Part shown: piece after piece, positions 1 through 8,750 of the stretch
Layout of the letters: every line of letters begins with the position of its first letter
Numbering within the stretch: position 1 is the first letter of the stretch
NCBI GenBank assembly: GCA_002753185.1
Contig: PDZX01000031.1
Location: forward strand, 1-44,051
Reading direction: 5' to 3'
DNA: 44,051 nucleotides
Source: Magnetococcales bacterium WMHbin3
GTDB lineage: Bacteria > Pseudomonadota > Magnetococcia > Magnetococcales > Magnetaquicoccaceae
The notes under the pieces: generated by a model
What the model was told of the DNA's origin: nothing
Databases searched by the model: none
What the model saw: only the letters and a program-made list of their open reading frames with translations
Made by a program: the position numbers and the translations under genes

Positions 1-424
1 CGCCATCCTCAACAGGGATCCCATCGTCGTCCCCTCCTGGGCCGGCCTGGTGGGGGGGCAGGCCCAGGACCACGTTGCCGCTGCCGCGCAGCGCCCGTGC
101 GAGGGGACCGGGCTGGGCATCGGCGGGGAGGGTGGGCAGGGGAAAGGTGAATCCGATCACCTTGGCGCCGTTCTGGTTCAGAATGTCCAGCAGACGGACG
201 AAGGGGAGGTCGTTCCATGGCCAGGGTCCCAGGCGGGCGATGGCGGTTTCGTCGATGGAAATCAGGGCGATGCGCTCTTCCGGGGGGCGGTGGATGGTCG
301 TCATGGCGCGGTCGTAGGCCATCCATTCCAGCGCCCGGATGGGCGGGAAGTGGTCCGCGACGAGAAAAAACAAGATCAGAAGCAACGCCAGAAACCGGTC
401 GTTGCCGAACAGGAAACGGTTCAT
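1..424 (-). CDS. CHASE2-domain membrane protein, N-terminal part (runs off the left edge)
   Basis: About 141 codons are visible, read leftward from ATG at 424, and the gene continues beyond base 1. The N-terminus has a hydrophobic segment (FLALLLILFFLVADHFPP) followed by the typical start of a CHASE2 extracellular sensor domain: RIALISIDETAIARLGPWPW, then a GAKVIGF stretch. CHASE2 proteins are usually fused to adenylate cyclase, kinase or GGDEF output domains, but the output part here is outside the window. No convincing ribosome site precedes the ATG, and no other ATG, GTG or TTG close upstream fits better. The CHASE2 call is good; the signalling output is unknown. Confidence 0.75.
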   Translation of the reverse strand, partial: MNRFLFGNDRFLALLLILFFLVADHFPPIRALEWMAYDRAMTTIHRPPEERIALISIDETAIARLGPWPWNDLPFVRLLDILNQNGAKVIGFTFPLPTLPADAQPGPLARALRGSGNVVLGLPPHQAGPGGDDDGIPVEDG

Positions 425-585
425 TCGGTGCGCGAGCGAGGCAGGGAGGATCGACTCATGAAAGGTTACCGAATGATAAGCCAATCCGGCAGGGATGACA
501 ATCCCGATGTGGACGGGAGGGATTTTTTTTTATCGACAATTGGATTGTATCATGAATCCCTCTCCCGTTGCCTCCCGCGCGCCGC

Positions 586-1845
586 TCATTCGTACAGCTT
601 GGGGTTGGTGAGGAACTCCATGGGATTGACGCGCCACTTCTCGTGGTCCTCGTAGGCCTTGATGATGTAACCGGAGGCGGTGTCGCCCTGATAGGCCAGC
701 AGGTTGACCTCCTTGGGTTCCAGGCGCTGACCGGTCTTGCCGTTGATGAGGATCTTCACGATCGGGTGGAGGAGGCTTTCGTGGTTGGGCAGGATCACCA
801 CTCCCAGCAGGCCGTTTTCCAGTCGCACCAGCGTGCCCATGGGGTAGATCCCCACGCACTGGACGAATTTCTGATACAATTCGCTGCTGAAATGGAAGCG
901 GCTCCACTCCAGCATCCGCTTGAGGGCCACGTGGGGGGAGTTCCCCTTGTGATAGCAGCGATCCGAGGTGATGGCATCGTAGACATCGACGATCGCCGCC
1001 ATTTGACCGAACCGGTTGATCTCGTTCCCCTTCATCCCCTGGGGGTAGCCGGAGCCGTCGTGCCGTTCGTGATGCTGGGCCGCCACGTGCATGCTCACCT
1101 CGGCGATGCCGGGGGTCTCGGAGAGGATCTTGCGGCTGAAGACCACATGCTTCTTCATGATGGCGAACTCTTCGTCCGTGAGCTTGCCGGGCTTGTTGAG
1201 GATCGCCTCCGGGGTGCGCATCTTGCCGATGTCGTGCAGCATCCCGCCCACCCCCACGTTGATGATCTCCTCCTCCTCCATGCCCAGCGCCCGGCAGAAC
1301 GACATCAGAAAGACCCCCACGTTCACCGAGTGCATGAAGGTGTACTCGTCCTTTTGCTTGATCAGGCTCAGGGAGAGCAGGGCGTCCGGGTTGCGGAACA
1401 TGGAATCGGCCATGTTGCGCACCGCGTCCTTCACCGGCGTGAGCATCACCTGTTTGCCCAGACGGGCATCCTCCAGCACCGAACCCACCAGGGTGCGCGC
1501 CTGCGCCTTGACCTTGGCGGCCTGATGCAGTTCTTTCTCCAGGGGGGCGATGGGATCCTTTTCCTCCTCCTCGTCCCCCAGTTCCCGCAATTGGGCTTCC
1601 AGCATGGCTTGCACCTCGGCGGCGCTGGGGGCCTCTTCCACGTCCTTGCCGCGCGCGGTGTCGATGTAGACCTCGCGGATGCCGTGGGCGATCACCGCCT
1701 GCACCTCCTCGTCGGTGCGCAGCAGGCGCGGACCCCGGAAGGCGTTCGGATCCCGGTCCCGGCAGCAGGGGTCCTTCCAGTCGTGGTTGAAGTCGTGTAC
1801 GTACATCCCGGCCGTCAATACGTCGGTGGACACCCGTTTGATCAT
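586..1845 (-). CDS. HD-GYP domain protein (DUF3391 N-terminus), probable c-di-GMP phosphodiesterase
   Basis: 419 residues. The N-terminal ~130 residues match the DUF3391-type lead (MIKRVSTDVLTAGMYVHDF). The HD-GYP domain follows, with HSVNVG, LHDIGK and HHERHDGSGYP all intact, so hydrolysis of cyclic di-GMP to pGpG or GMP is likely. The C-terminal ~90 residues (YPMGTLVRLENG and on) form the tail usual in this subfamily. The start at 1845 is set by a strong GGAGGAG site and an ATGA overlap with the stop of the siroheme gene, implying translational coupling. A longer reading from 1860 is less likely. No membrane segment is seen, so the protein should be cytosolic. Confidence 0.93.
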   Translation of the reverse strand: MIKRVSTDVLTAGMYVHDFNHDWKDPCCRDRDPNAFRGPRLLRTDEEVQAVIAHGIREVYIDTARGKDVEEAPSAAEVQAMLEAQLRELGDEEEEKDPIAPLEKELHQAAKVKAQARTLVGSVLEDARLGKQVMLTPVKDAVRNMADSMFRNPDALLSLSLIKQKDEYTFMHSVNVGVFLMSFCRALGMEEEEIINVGVGGMLHDIGKMRTPEAILNKPGKLTDEEFAIMKKHVVFSRKILSETPGIAEVSMHVAAQHHERHDGSGYPQGMKGNEINRFGQMAAIVDVYDAITSDRCYHKGNSPHVALKRMLEWSRFHFSSELYQKFVQCVGIYPMGTLVRLENGLLGVVILPNHESLLHPIVKILINGKTGQRLEPKEVNLLAYQGDTASGYIIKAYEDHEKWRVNPMEFLTNPKLYE

Positions 1846-2495
1846 CGCTTCTCCTCCCACTCCTCGCCTTTTTGCGCCAGCGCCTCACGGACCATGGCCT
1901 CGGCGCCCGCCTCGTCGCCTGCCAGGTAGCGCTCCGCCAAACCATCGTTAAGCAGATTATGCCAGAATCTTGCCCGCGCCGCCAGACCGCCCGGAACTCC
2001 TTTGCGCCACTCCGCCAGGCGTTCCGCCAGTCCGCCGATGCCCATCGGCAGCCACTCTCCGATCCGGCGCCGCAGATAGCCCGCCAAGGCCGGCGACCGC
2101 CCGCCGGTGGAAATCGCCACCGTCACCGGCGGCCGCTCCACCACCGCCGGCCAGACGAACGTGCAGTAGCGCGGCCTGTCCACCACGTTCAGCCATACCC
2201 CGCGCGCCAGCGCCGCCGCGTGGATGGCGGCGTTGACCTCCTCGTCGGCCAGTGCGCTCACCGCCAGCCAGACCCCGTCCAGATGGTCGGGCCGGAAGCG
2301 TTCCGCCAGCCAGCGCAGACGGCCTGTCCGCGCCTCTTCCAGCAGGGATCCGGCAAGCTCCGGGGCCACGACGGTCAGCCGCGCCCCGGCGCGCAGCAGG
2401 GCCGTTCCCTTGGCGCGGGCCTCCGCGCCGTCGCCCACCAGCAGGCACTCCCGTTCCCGTACTTGCAGGAATACGGGGATCCAGATTCCATCCAT
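1842..2495 (-). CDS. Siroheme synthase N-domain protein (precorrin-2 dehydrogenase / sirohydrochlorin ferrochelatase-like)
   Basis: 217 residues, similar to the N-terminal half of CysG and to Met8p. It has an N-terminal NAD-binding fold with VGDGAEARAKG in place of the usual GGGxVA loop, and the family signature NVVDRPRYCTF...PPVTVAISTGG...PALAGYLRRRI. It would oxidise precorrin-2 to sirohydrochlorin and possibly insert iron to make siroheme for sulfite or nitrite reductases. The uroporphyrinogen methyltransferase half of CysG is absent, so that step must be encoded elsewhere. It is coupled to the downstream HD-GYP gene by a 4-base overlap, although the two share no obvious pathway. Confidence 0.88.
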   Translation of the reverse strand: MDGIWIPVFLQVRERECLLVGDGAEARAKGTALLRAGARLTVVAPELAGSLLEEARTGRLRWLAERFRPDHLDGVWLAVSALADEEVNAAIHAAALARGVWLNVVDRPRYCTFVWPAVVERPPVTVAISTGGRSPALAGYLRRRIGEWLPMGIGGLAERLAEWRKGVPGGLAARARFWHNLLNDGLAERYLAGDEAGAEAMVREALAQKGEEWEEKR

Positions 2496-2631
2496 TGCGG
2501 TCCATCCTCAAAAATCGTATCAAAGGATCGTGACTTGCGCCGTGTCGAGGGATAATCTTGGCACAAGCGCGTTTTTCCCGCAAAGGGGGTTGCCGCCGCC
2601 TTGTGCCGCAACCAGGCCATGCTCGAAACAG

Positions 2632-2874
2632 GTGATCGTGACCGCCGACCCGCATCAGAACAGGGAACTGGATGTCCGCCATTTGCCGGCTCCCGAACCC
2701 ATGCTGCGCATTCTGCAGGCGGTCACCACCCTGCCGCCGGGCGCCGTGCTGCGGGTGACCATCGGTCGTGTGCCCCATCCCCTCTTTCCCCGGCTGCGGG
2801 AGCGGGGGCTGGAGTGCGGTCACGAGGAACGTGCGGATGGCACGGTGCTTCTTTCCATTCGCAGGCCCGTTTGA
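2632..2874 (+). CDS. DUF2249-type small protein
   Basis: About 80 residues. The core ELDVRHLPAPEPMLRILQAV...LRVTIGRVPHPLFPRL...GLECGHE and a final LLSIRRP strand match the DUF2249 pattern, a TusA-like alpha/beta fold often found in redox or nitric-oxide related proteins. The start is uncertain: GTG at 2632 is chosen, GTG at 2638 is equally possible, and neither has a strong ribosome site. The gene is divergent from the siroheme gene and lies 46 bases before the next gene on the same strand. Its biochemical role is not known to me. Confidence 0.7.
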   Translation: MIVTADPHQNRELDVRHLPAPEPMLRILQAVTTLPPGAVLRVTIGRVPHPLFPRLRERGLECGHEERADGTVLLSIRRPV

Positions 2875-2920
2875 GCGCGTTTTTGTTTTCAACTTTCTGC
2901 TTGGTGAGCTGTCAGGAAAC

Positions 2921-3433
2921 ATGTCCGATTCCACCTCCTCCCAGACCCAACTCCTGTCGGAAGACGAGATCGTTCGCATGGTGAGCGAGAGGGCCGGGAA
3001 CTACTACGCGGACGGGCAATACTCTTGCGCCGAGGCCATGCTCAAGGCCTTTGCCGAGGTCTTTGCGCCCCATCTCGTCGATCCCGCCACCATCACCCGG
3101 CTGGCCACCCCTTTCAACGGTGGTTTTTCCGAGCTTCAGCAGACCTGTGGCGTCCTCACCGCCGGGATCATGTCCATCGGCATGATCGCGGGCCGCGACC
3201 AGCCCGGCGACGAGTACGCCAAGGAGAAGGCCTACACCCTCACCCAGATCTTCTACAAGCGCTACATGGAGGCCATCGGCACCTCTTCCTGCAAGGAGTT
3301 GCTGCTGCGCTGGAAGGAACAGGGGCCGGAAAAGACGCTCTGCAAGGAGCACACCCGTCGCATCAGCGAACTCCTGGCGCGCACGATTTTGCAGGTGGGT
3401 TTCCACGATCTCCCTGTTGACGACGACGAGTAA
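2921..3433 (+). CDS. C_GCAxxG_C_C family protein
   Basis: 170 residues. Conserved cysteines sit in YSCAEAMLKAF and QQTCGVLTAGIMSIG, with two more in SSCKELLLRW and KTLCKEHTRRI. That is the spacing of the C_GCAxxG_C_C family, often annotated as redox-active or split-Soret-cytochrome-like. There is no clear signal peptide. ATG at 2921 has AGGA seven bases upstream. The gene follows the DUF2249 gene at short distance, so a two-gene unit of small cysteine or redox proteins is plausible. A factor-independent terminator comes directly after it. Confidence 0.82.
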   Translation: MSDSTSSQTQLLSEDEIVRMVSERAGNYYADGQYSCAEAMLKAFAEVFAPHLVDPATITRLATPFNGGFSELQQTCGVLTAGIMSIGMIAGRDQPGDEYAKEKAYTLTQIFYKRYMEAIGTSSCKELLLRWKEQGPEKTLCKEHTRRISELLARTILQVGFHDLPVDDDE

Positions 3434-3467
3434 TCCCCGCTTTCCCCCCCCGACCGCATTCGTTGTC

Positions 3468-3506
3468 CTTCTTGGCGACCTTCGTCGCCAAGGGGAGCAT
3501 TTTTTT
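3468..3506 (+). terminator. Rho-independent terminator after the C_GCAxxG_C_C gene
   Basis: The arms CTTGGCGAC and GTCGCCAAG pair perfectly around a CTTC loop, with weaker GU pairs extending outward. A run of seven T (3500-3506) follows a few bases later. Confidence 0.75.
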
Positions 3507-3742
3507 CGTTGCCATGCTCGCGTTGCATCTTGTTAACATGCCATCCGGCAAGGATTTTCTCATGCTATGGTTGTGCGATCAGCGCCGGCCTGGCGCGGAT
3601 CGGGGAGGCAATGCACAATAAAAGGATCACTTGCTGACCGGGATTGCGGGCGACTATGGTGCGGGCAACCGTTGGGGATCCGCTTTTTTTTGATCACTGG
3701 TTGGTTTTTTTCATTGTCTTCATCACCAAGGGGGTATAGAAT
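3507..3742. other. Intergenic stretch without a recognisable gene
   Basis: No convincing gene is seen on either strand. The only structures noted are a GC-rich imperfect hairpin around 3577-3601 and T-rich patches near 3685-3715 downstream of the leftward yajD gene, which ends at 3743. A short open frame on the plus strand has no family-like composition. Confidence 0.4.
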
Positions 3743-4150
3743 TCAGGTGTTCTTGCGTTGCAGAAGCGCCATGAGGTTGGCGAATGGTTGATAAGTGGAC
3801 GCTGACTCTCCATCTTCGGTGGCGATGCCGCGTCCCCGGGCCGCCAGATGTTCTTCGTGCCGGGCGTGTTCGTTGTCGTGACAGTACAGGCAGAGGTTTT
3901 CCCAATTGCTGCCGTCTTCCGGGTTATTGTCGTGGTTGTGATCCTTATGATGGACCGTCAATTCCGAGAGGTTTTCGCGCACGAAGGCGCGGCCGCAGCG
4001 GGCGCATACCCAGGGATGGATCGCCAGGGAGCGCTCCCGGTAGCCGGCGGCGCGGGTGTCGGCGGACTTGCGCGCAGTCGCGATCAGGCTCTGTTCCCGT
4101 TGCGCGCGCTCGGCTTCGGGACGGGGGGGTTGCTTGGAGTAACGAACCAT
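3743..4150 (-). CDS. yajD: YajD-like HNH nuclease
   Basis: 135 residues. The HNH zinc-finger nuclease core is clear: HPWVCARCGRAF, then ELTVHHKDHNHDNNPEDGSNW, then NLCLYCHDNEH. Both CxxC pairs and the catalytic HH are present. This order and the exact NNPEDGSNWENLCLYCHDNEH wording are very close to E. coli YajD as I recall it. The basic, Gln-rich first ~45 residues are longer than in E. coli. HNH proteins of this size usually nick or cut DNA, but the YajD substrate is not established. It is divergent from the S24-type regulator at 4483. Confidence 0.88.
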   Translation of the reverse strand: MVRYSKQPPRPEAERAQREQSLIATARKSADTRAAGYRERSLAIHPWVCARCGRAFVRENLSELTVHHKDHNHDNNPEDGSNWENLCLYCHDNEHARHEEHLAARGRGIATEDGESASTYQPFANLMALLQRKNT

Positions 4151-4223
4151 CGGGCAGACTCCTTGATTGTAGCGTTGTTGGGGGATGACCGGGTGACCTG
4201 ATGCGGCAACAACCGTCTGTTAC

Positions 4224-4242
4224 AAATTTTAACGAAAAATTT
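4224..4242. promoter_or_regulatory. Inverted repeat AAATTTT-N5-AAAATTT, candidate operator
   Basis: A perfect 7-base inverted repeat with a 5-base spacer lies in the AT-rich gap between yajD and the Cro/C1-S24 regulator. It could be a dimer binding site, but AT-rich palindromes also arise by chance. Confidence 0.35.
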
Positions 4243-4291
4243 CCAGCGTGCGATGTGAACTATTTTACATTATTGGTGTCCAAGAACGCAA

Positions 4292-4318
4292 GCCAGGAAT
4301 GTTATAAAACATGCTGGC
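4292..4318. promoter_or_regulatory. Nested inverted repeat GCCAG..ATGTT-ATAA-AACAT..CTGGC with TATAAA core
   Basis: An inner repeat ATGTT-ATAA-AACAT is flanked by the outer arms GCCAG and CTGGC, offset by one base. It contains a TATAAA that could serve as a -10 element. It sits about 170 bases before the regulator gene at 4483, which fits an autoregulatory operator, although the distance also allows a site controlling the divergent yajD gene. Confidence 0.45.
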
Positions 4319-4482
4319 ACGAGCAAATCGTATAACTCGACAAAAGAGAAAAAGTTTTTAATTGTGGCGTCGCCATGGGGATGATACGGCGTGCCTACAT
4401 AAAAAATGTTGCAAATGATCTAACAATGATGTAAATAAAATCCCTGACGCAGTATTTCAACAAACAAGAGGACAAACATACC

Positions 4483-5169
4483 ATGAGCGAAAGAACCAGC
4501 ACCCTGACCCTGAGTGACCGCATCCAAACCGCCCGCAAATTCGCCAATCTCACCCAGAAACAACTCGCCGATCGCGTCGGCATCAGCCAGACCGCCGTCC
4601 ATAAACTGGAATGCGGACGCTCCCGCTCCTCCAGACGCACCGTCTCCATCGCGCTGACCTGCGGCGTGGATCCCATCTGGCTGGATACCGGTCGCGGCGA
4701 AATGAGCCTCGGCGGTCACCCCGGCACCGACCCCGGCCTCGCCGTCGCCGAGTCCGCCGAAGGCTATCGCGTCCCGGTCATCGCCCGCATCCCCCTCATC
4801 TCCTGGGAAGAGGCCAAGTCCTATACCCCGGAAACCGCCGAATCCCATCACCCCGAAAACGTCAAGGCCTGGATCCCCGTCGCCCCCAAGACCAGCGCCA
4901 AAGCCTACGCCCTCGAAGTCCCGGACGACTCCATGCAGCCGGAATTCACCGAAGGCGAGATCATCATCGTCGATCCCACGATCAAGGCCGAACACAACCG
5001 TTTCCTCATCGCCCGCACCTCCAGCGACAACCGTTGCACCCTCAAGCAACTGATCGTCCACGGGGCGCGGCAATACATGAAACCCCTCAACTCCCGCTAT
5101 CCCCTGATCGAGATCCAGGATCAGCTCATCGTCAGTGGCGTGGTGGTTGCCAAGTATAAGGATTATTGA
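4483..5169 (+). CDS. Cro/C1-type HTH regulator with S24 (LexA-like) C-terminal domain
   Basis: 228 residues. The N-terminal helix-turn-helix spans about residues 10-65 (ARKFANLTQKQLADRVGISQTAVHKLECG). The C-terminal S24 peptidase-like domain spans about residues 95-225. Its likely nucleophile serine is in VPDDSMQPEF and the matching lysine in CTLKQLI, so RecA-stimulated self-cleavage is possible. The layout is that of phage CI/C2-type repressors and host orphan regulators. AGAGGA lies about ten bases before the ATG. The long AT-rich upstream gap with inverted repeats suggests autoregulation. No phage genes are adjacent, so this is probably an orphan or domesticated regulator. Confidence 0.87.
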   Translation: MSERTSTLTLSDRIQTARKFANLTQKQLADRVGISQTAVHKLECGRSRSSRRTVSIALTCGVDPIWLDTGRGEMSLGGHPGTDPGLAVAESAEGYRVPVIARIPLISWEEAKSYTPETAESHHPENVKAWIPVAPKTSAKAYALEVPDDSMQPEFTEGEIIIVDPTIKAEHNRFLIARTSSDNRCTLKQLIVHGARQYMKPLNSRYPLIEIQDQLIVSGVVVAKYKDY

Positions 5170-5203
5170 TTTCCGGTTTGTTCTGCAATCCGATTTTTTC
5201 GCT

Positions 5204-5242
5204 TTCCGGCTGACGGCGTCCTCGCGGATCCGTCAGCCGGAA
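5204..5242. promoter_or_regulatory. 13-bp perfect hairpin just upstream of moeB
   Basis: The arms TTCCGGCTGACGG and CCGTCAGCCGGAA pair perfectly across a 13-base loop. No T-run follows on either strand, since the T-run lies before the stem on the plus strand. A simple terminator is therefore unlikely; it may be a leader hairpin or operator for moeB, or the 3' end structure of the regulator mRNA. Confidence 0.5.
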
Positions 5243-5268
5243 TGATCCCCCCGCAGGGCGCCCGCCCC

Positions 5269-6042
5269 ATGACCACTCCCATGCTCTCCAATGACCAGAT
5301 GGTCCGCTACTCCCGCCAGATCCTGCTGCGGCAGATCGGTGGCGTTGGGCAGCGCCGGCTTGCCGCCGCGTCGGTTTTCATCCTTGGCGCGGGGGGGTTG
5401 GGATCGCCCGCCGCCTGTTATCTCGCCGCCGCCGGGGTGGGGCATCTGGTGATCGCGGATGGCGATCGGGTGGAACTGTCCAATCTTCAGCGTCAGATCC
5501 TGCATGCCACCGACCGTATCGGTCTTCTCAAGACCGAATCCGCCGCGCGGACCTTGCGGGCCATCAATCCGGAGGTACGGATTACCGCATTTAGTGAAAG
5601 AATCGATGAAAACAACATGCAAAATGCGATCGCGGGGTGTGACCTGATTGTGGACGGCAGCGACAATTTCGCCACCCGTTATCTGCTCAACCGGGCCGCG
5701 AAGGAGGCTGGCAAGGTGTTGATCTCCGGCGCGGTGCTCGGCTTCGAGGGCCAGATCGCCACCTTCCGGCATGGGGTGGACCCCGCCGCGCCTTGTTACC
5801 GCTGTCTTTATCCCATCGGCGAGGAGGCTGCCGGAAACGAGACCGTCCCCACCTGCGCCACTGCCGGAGTATTGGGGGCGGTCACCGGCGTGGTGGGCAG
5901 TTGGCAGGCCGCCGAGGCGATCAAGGAACTCCTCGGCATTGGCGCATCCCTTGCCGGTTCGCTCATGCTGATCAATCTGTTGGATGGCATCGTGCATCGC
6001 GTGCGGATGGCCAAGGATCCGGGCTGTCCGGTTTGCGCGTGA
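5269..6042 (+). CDS. moeB: MoeB/ThiF-type sulfur-carrier adenylyltransferase
   Basis: 257 residues from ATG 5269; ATG 5242 lies in the hairpin arm and is less likely. The E1-like fold shows YSRQILL near the start, the ATP loop GAGGLGSPAACYL, SNLQRQILH and DNFATRYLLN. The zinc cysteines CYRC and CPVC and the TVPTCATAGVLG cysteine are all present. It would adenylate the C-terminal Gly-Gly of MoaD (or ThiS). The placement next to moaA, moaC, moeA and moaE favours MoeB over ThiF. It converges on moaA with a 10-base gap. No MoaD gene is found in the window. Confidence 0.87.
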   Translation: MTTPMLSNDQMVRYSRQILLRQIGGVGQRRLAAASVFILGAGGLGSPAACYLAAAGVGHLVIADGDRVELSNLQRQILHATDRIGLLKTESAARTLRAINPEVRITAFSERIDENNMQNAIAGCDLIVDGSDNFATRYLLNRAAKEAGKVLISGAVLGFEGQIATFRHGVDPAAPCYRCLYPIGEEAAGNETVPTCATAGVLGAVTGVVGSWQAAEAIKELLGIGASLAGSLMLINLLDGIVHRVRMAKDPGCPVCA

Positions 6043-6052
6043 TACGTCGCGG

Positions 6053-7054
6053 CTATCCCCCCACGGAGACCATGTTCAAGGTGGGGGAGGGGAGCGGAAC
6101 CGTTTCGTCGAAGTGATGCCGCGCCGGTTTCATGGCCACCGCCGCCCGGATCATCGCCATGAGCGCCTCGTCCGAGGCCCCGGCCCGCAACGGCGTCTTC
6201 AGGTCCACCACGTCCATGGCGCCCAGACAAAGCACCAATCCCCCCCTGGAAGTGAGCCGCATCCGGTTGCAGGTGTCGCAAAAGTGCCGCGAACGCGCCG
6301 CGATCACCCCCACTTCCGCTCCGGTCCCCTCGATGCGGAAGTAGCGGGCCGGTCCCGCGCCCACCCCGACGCCCGGTTCCGCCGGCAGCGGATCCTGCCC
6401 GAAAGCCTCGCGCGCAATGCCCAGAATCTCCCCGGCACTGATGAACCGCTCCGGAAACAACGAACCGGCATCCCCGATGGGCATGGTTTCGATAAAACGC
6501 AACACCACCCCTCGCCGGGCCGCGAAACGGATCATTGCCGGGATTTCGTGCGCGTTCACCCCGCGCATCACCACCATGTTGACCTTGACCGGCGCCAGAC
6601 CCGCCTCCAGGGCCGCGTCGATGCCGGCCAACACCTGGGCCAGGTCACCGCCACGGGTGATGCGGGCAAAGATCTCCGGGGTCAACGAGTCCAGGGAGAT
6701 GTTGACCCGTCTGACCCCCGCCGCGCGCAGGTCATGGGCGAATCTGGCCAGCAACAGGGCATTGGTGGTGAGGGAAAGCTCGGTCAGACCGGGCATGGCG
6801 CCCAGCTCCCGCGCCAGGGAGAGCAGATTGCGCCGCAACAGCGGTTCCCCGCCGGTCAGCCGGAACCGCTCCACCCCCAACCCGACGAACAGACGCGCCA
6901 AACGGGCGATCTCCTCCAGGGTGAGCAGCGCGGCGTGATCGGGCAACATCGGCTCGACCGACGGACGGCAGTAGTCGCAACGCATATTGCAGCGGTCGGT
7001 CACCGAAATCCGCAAGTAACGGATGGTGCGCCCGAAGGTGTCGATCAAGGCCAC
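6053..7054 (-). CDS. moaA: GTP 3',8-cyclase MoaA (radical SAM)
   Basis: 333 residues, normal family length. The N-terminal [4Fe-4S] motif is CNMRCDYC and SAM/GTP-binding residues are in RLTGGEPLLR. The second C-terminal cluster uses CDTCNRMRL and a later cysteine in GLVLCLG. The protein ends in the GG tail typical of MoaA. It converts GTP to 3',8-cyclo-7,8-dihydro-GTP, the first step of molybdopterin synthesis. It is last in the leftward operon, seven bases after moaC. Confidence 0.96.
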   Translation of the reverse strand: MALIDTFGRTIRYLRISVTDRCNMRCDYCRPSVEPMLPDHAALLTLEEIARLARLFVGLGVERFRLTGGEPLLRRNLLSLARELGAMPGLTELSLTTNALLLARFAHDLRAAGVRRVNISLDSLTPEIFARITRGGDLAQVLAGIDAALEAGLAPVKVNMVVMRGVNAHEIPAMIRFAARRGVVLRFIETMPIGDAGSLFPERFISAGEILGIAREAFGQDPLPAEPGVGVGAGPARYFRIEGTGAEVGVIAARSRHFCDTCNRMRLTSRGGLVLCLGAMDVVDLKTPLRAGASDEALMAMIRAAVAMKPARHHFDETVPLPSPTLNMVSVGG

Positions 7055-7061
7055 TGGCGGC

Positions 7062-7538
7062 TCACTCCGCGCGCAGGAAGTGGCCGCTCTTGCCGCCGCT
7101 CTTCTCCAGCAGCCGGATCGCGCCGATCACCATCTCGCGGTCCACGGCCTTGCACATGTCGTAAATGGTCAGGCCGGCCACGGCGGCGGCGGTCATGGCC
7201 TCCATCTCCACCCCGGTGCGACCGGTGGTCTTGGCCCAGGCACGAATCAGAATCCGGCTGCCGGCGTGATCCGGCTCGAACTCCAAACGCACCGAGGCGA
7301 GATTGACCTGATGACACAAGGGGATGAGCCGGTCCACCTGCTTGGCGGCCATGATCCCGGCCAGCCTGGCGGTCTCCAGGACATCCCCCTTGGCCAGGCC
7401 ACGATCCAGGATCAGACGCAAGGTGGCGGGGGCCATGGCCACCTCCCCGCCGGCCACCGCCACGCGCTCGGTCTCCGGCTTGGCCGAGACATCCACCATG
7501 CGGGCGGCGCCCTGTTCATCGAAATGGGTCAGTTTCAT
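7062..7538 (-). CDS. moaC: Cyclic pyranopterin monophosphate synthase MoaC
   Basis: 158 residues. Signature stretches are [25 protein letters not shown], the [20 protein letters not shown] block and the DREM...[12 protein letters not shown] end. It completes the MoaA reaction to give cPMP. The start at 7538 gives the normal MoaC length. It lies 5 bases after moeA and 7 before moaA, so it is part of one operon. Confidence 0.96.
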   Translation of the reverse strand: MKLTHFDEQGAARMVDVSAKPETERVAVAGGEVAMAPATLRLILDRGLAKGDVLETARLAGIMAAKQVDRLIPLCHQVNLASVRLEFEPDHAGSRILIRAWAKTTGRTGVEMEAMTAAAVAGLTIYDMCKAVDREMVIGAIRLLEKSGGKSGHFLRAE

Positions 7539-7543
7539 GGGCG

Positions 7544-8749
7544 TCAATCGTAATCGATCAGGCGGATGGTTACCACGTCCCCGTCCTGGAGCGTCACCGG
7601 GGCCTCGGCAAGCACGATCAGGGCGTTGGCCTTCGCCAGGCTGGTCAGGATCCCCGACCCTTGCGCCCCGGTGGTCTCCACCCACACCCCGTCCGGGTCG
7701 AAATGGGCCACGCCACGAATGAAATCCATGCGGTTGTGTTTTTTGTTCAGTCGGCCCCGGAAGGTGGCGCGCAGCTGCCGGGGCGGCTCGTCGGCAGCAC
7801 CCGTCAGGCGCAACAGGGCGGGCCGGACCATCAGCAGGAAAACCGTCAGGCCGGAAACCGGATTGCCGGGCAGTCCGAAGAAACAGGCCCGGCCCAGACG
7901 GCCATAAGCCTGCGGCTTGCCGGGCTTCATGGCCACCTGCCAGAAATGGATCTCCCCCTGGCCCCCCAGCACCTCCTTGACCAGATCGTGATCCCCCACC
8001 GATACCCCGCCGGTGGTGATCACCGCGTCGGCCTCCTCGCCCGCCTGGCGCAACAGCGCGGCGATCCGCTCCCGGTCATCCCGGACCACGCCCAGATCCA
8101 GGATCTCCATCCCCAGGGCGGTCAACGCGCCCCGCAGGGAGGTCCGGTTGCTATCGTACACCTGGCCGGGCAGCAGCGGGGTTCCCGGCTCCATCACCTC
8201 GTTGCCCGTGGAAAGCAACGCCACCACCGGTCGGCGCACCACCTCCACCCGCTCCAGCCCCAGACTGGTCAACAGCCCCAGATGGGCGGGACGCAACCGG
8301 CAGCCGGCGGGCAGCACCTCGGTTGCGCAGCGGATGTCCTCCCCGGCGGGACGGATGTTCTCGCCAATGCTCCTGCCGGGGGGAATCGTCACCCGGTCCC
8401 CCTCGCGGCGCACCACCTCCTGCATCACCACGCAGTCGCATCCCGGTGGAATCGGCGCGCCGGTCATGATGCGCACCGCCTCGCCCTCCCACAACGGGTT
8501 GGTCAGCCGGTCGCCGGCGGGCAGGTCGGCGATCACCGTCAGGGTGACCGGCTCGCTCCCGGCGCAATCCATGCTGCGCACCCCGTAGCCGTCCATGGCG
8601 GAATTGGCGTGATTGGGCACGTCCGCCGGGGCGATCACCGGCACGGACAGGACCCGCCCCAGGGCCTCGGCCACCGGGATCGCGACGCTCTCTCGAATCG
8701 GTTGGATCTCCGCCAGCATGCGGGAATGGGCTTCGTCGAAGGGAATCAT
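7544..8749 (-). CDS. moeA: Molybdopterin molybdenumtransferase MoeA
   Basis: 401 residues. Typical MoeA motifs are present: [13 protein letters not shown] in domain [20 protein letters not shown] and [11 protein letters not shown]. The C-terminal beta domain ends in DGDVVTIRL. It inserts molybdate into adenylylated molybdopterin made by MogA. ATG 8749 has GGAGGA at good spacing and follows the moaE-mogA stop by one base. Earlier in-frame ATGs would overlap the upstream gene. Confidence 0.95.
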   Translation of the reverse strand: MIPFDEAHSRMLAEIQPIRESVAIPVAEALGRVLSVPVIAPADVPNHANSAMDGYGVRSMDCAGSEPVTLTVIADLPAGDRLTNPLWEGEAVRIMTGAPIPPGCDCVVMQEVVRREGDRVTIPPGRSIGENIRPAGEDIRCATEVLPAGCRLRPAHLGLLTSLGLERVEVVRRPVVALLSTGNEVMEPGTPLLPGQVYDSNRTSLRGALTALGMEILDLGVVRDDRERIAALLRQAGEEADAVITTGGVSVGDHDLVKEVLGGQGEIHFWQVAMKPGKPQAYGRLGRACFFGLPGNPVSGLTVFLLMVRPALLRLTGAADEPPRQLRATFRGRLNKKHNRMDFIRGVAHFDPDGVWVETTGAQGSGILTSLAKANALIVLAEAPVTLQDGDVVTIRLIDYD

Positions 8750-8750
8750 C

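Noticed and set aside
2535..2556. GATAAT as a -10 element for the DUF2249 gene
   Set aside because: No -35-like hexamer at an acceptable distance.
3567..3791. Short plus-strand frame after the terminator
   Set aside because: No ribosome site or family-like composition.
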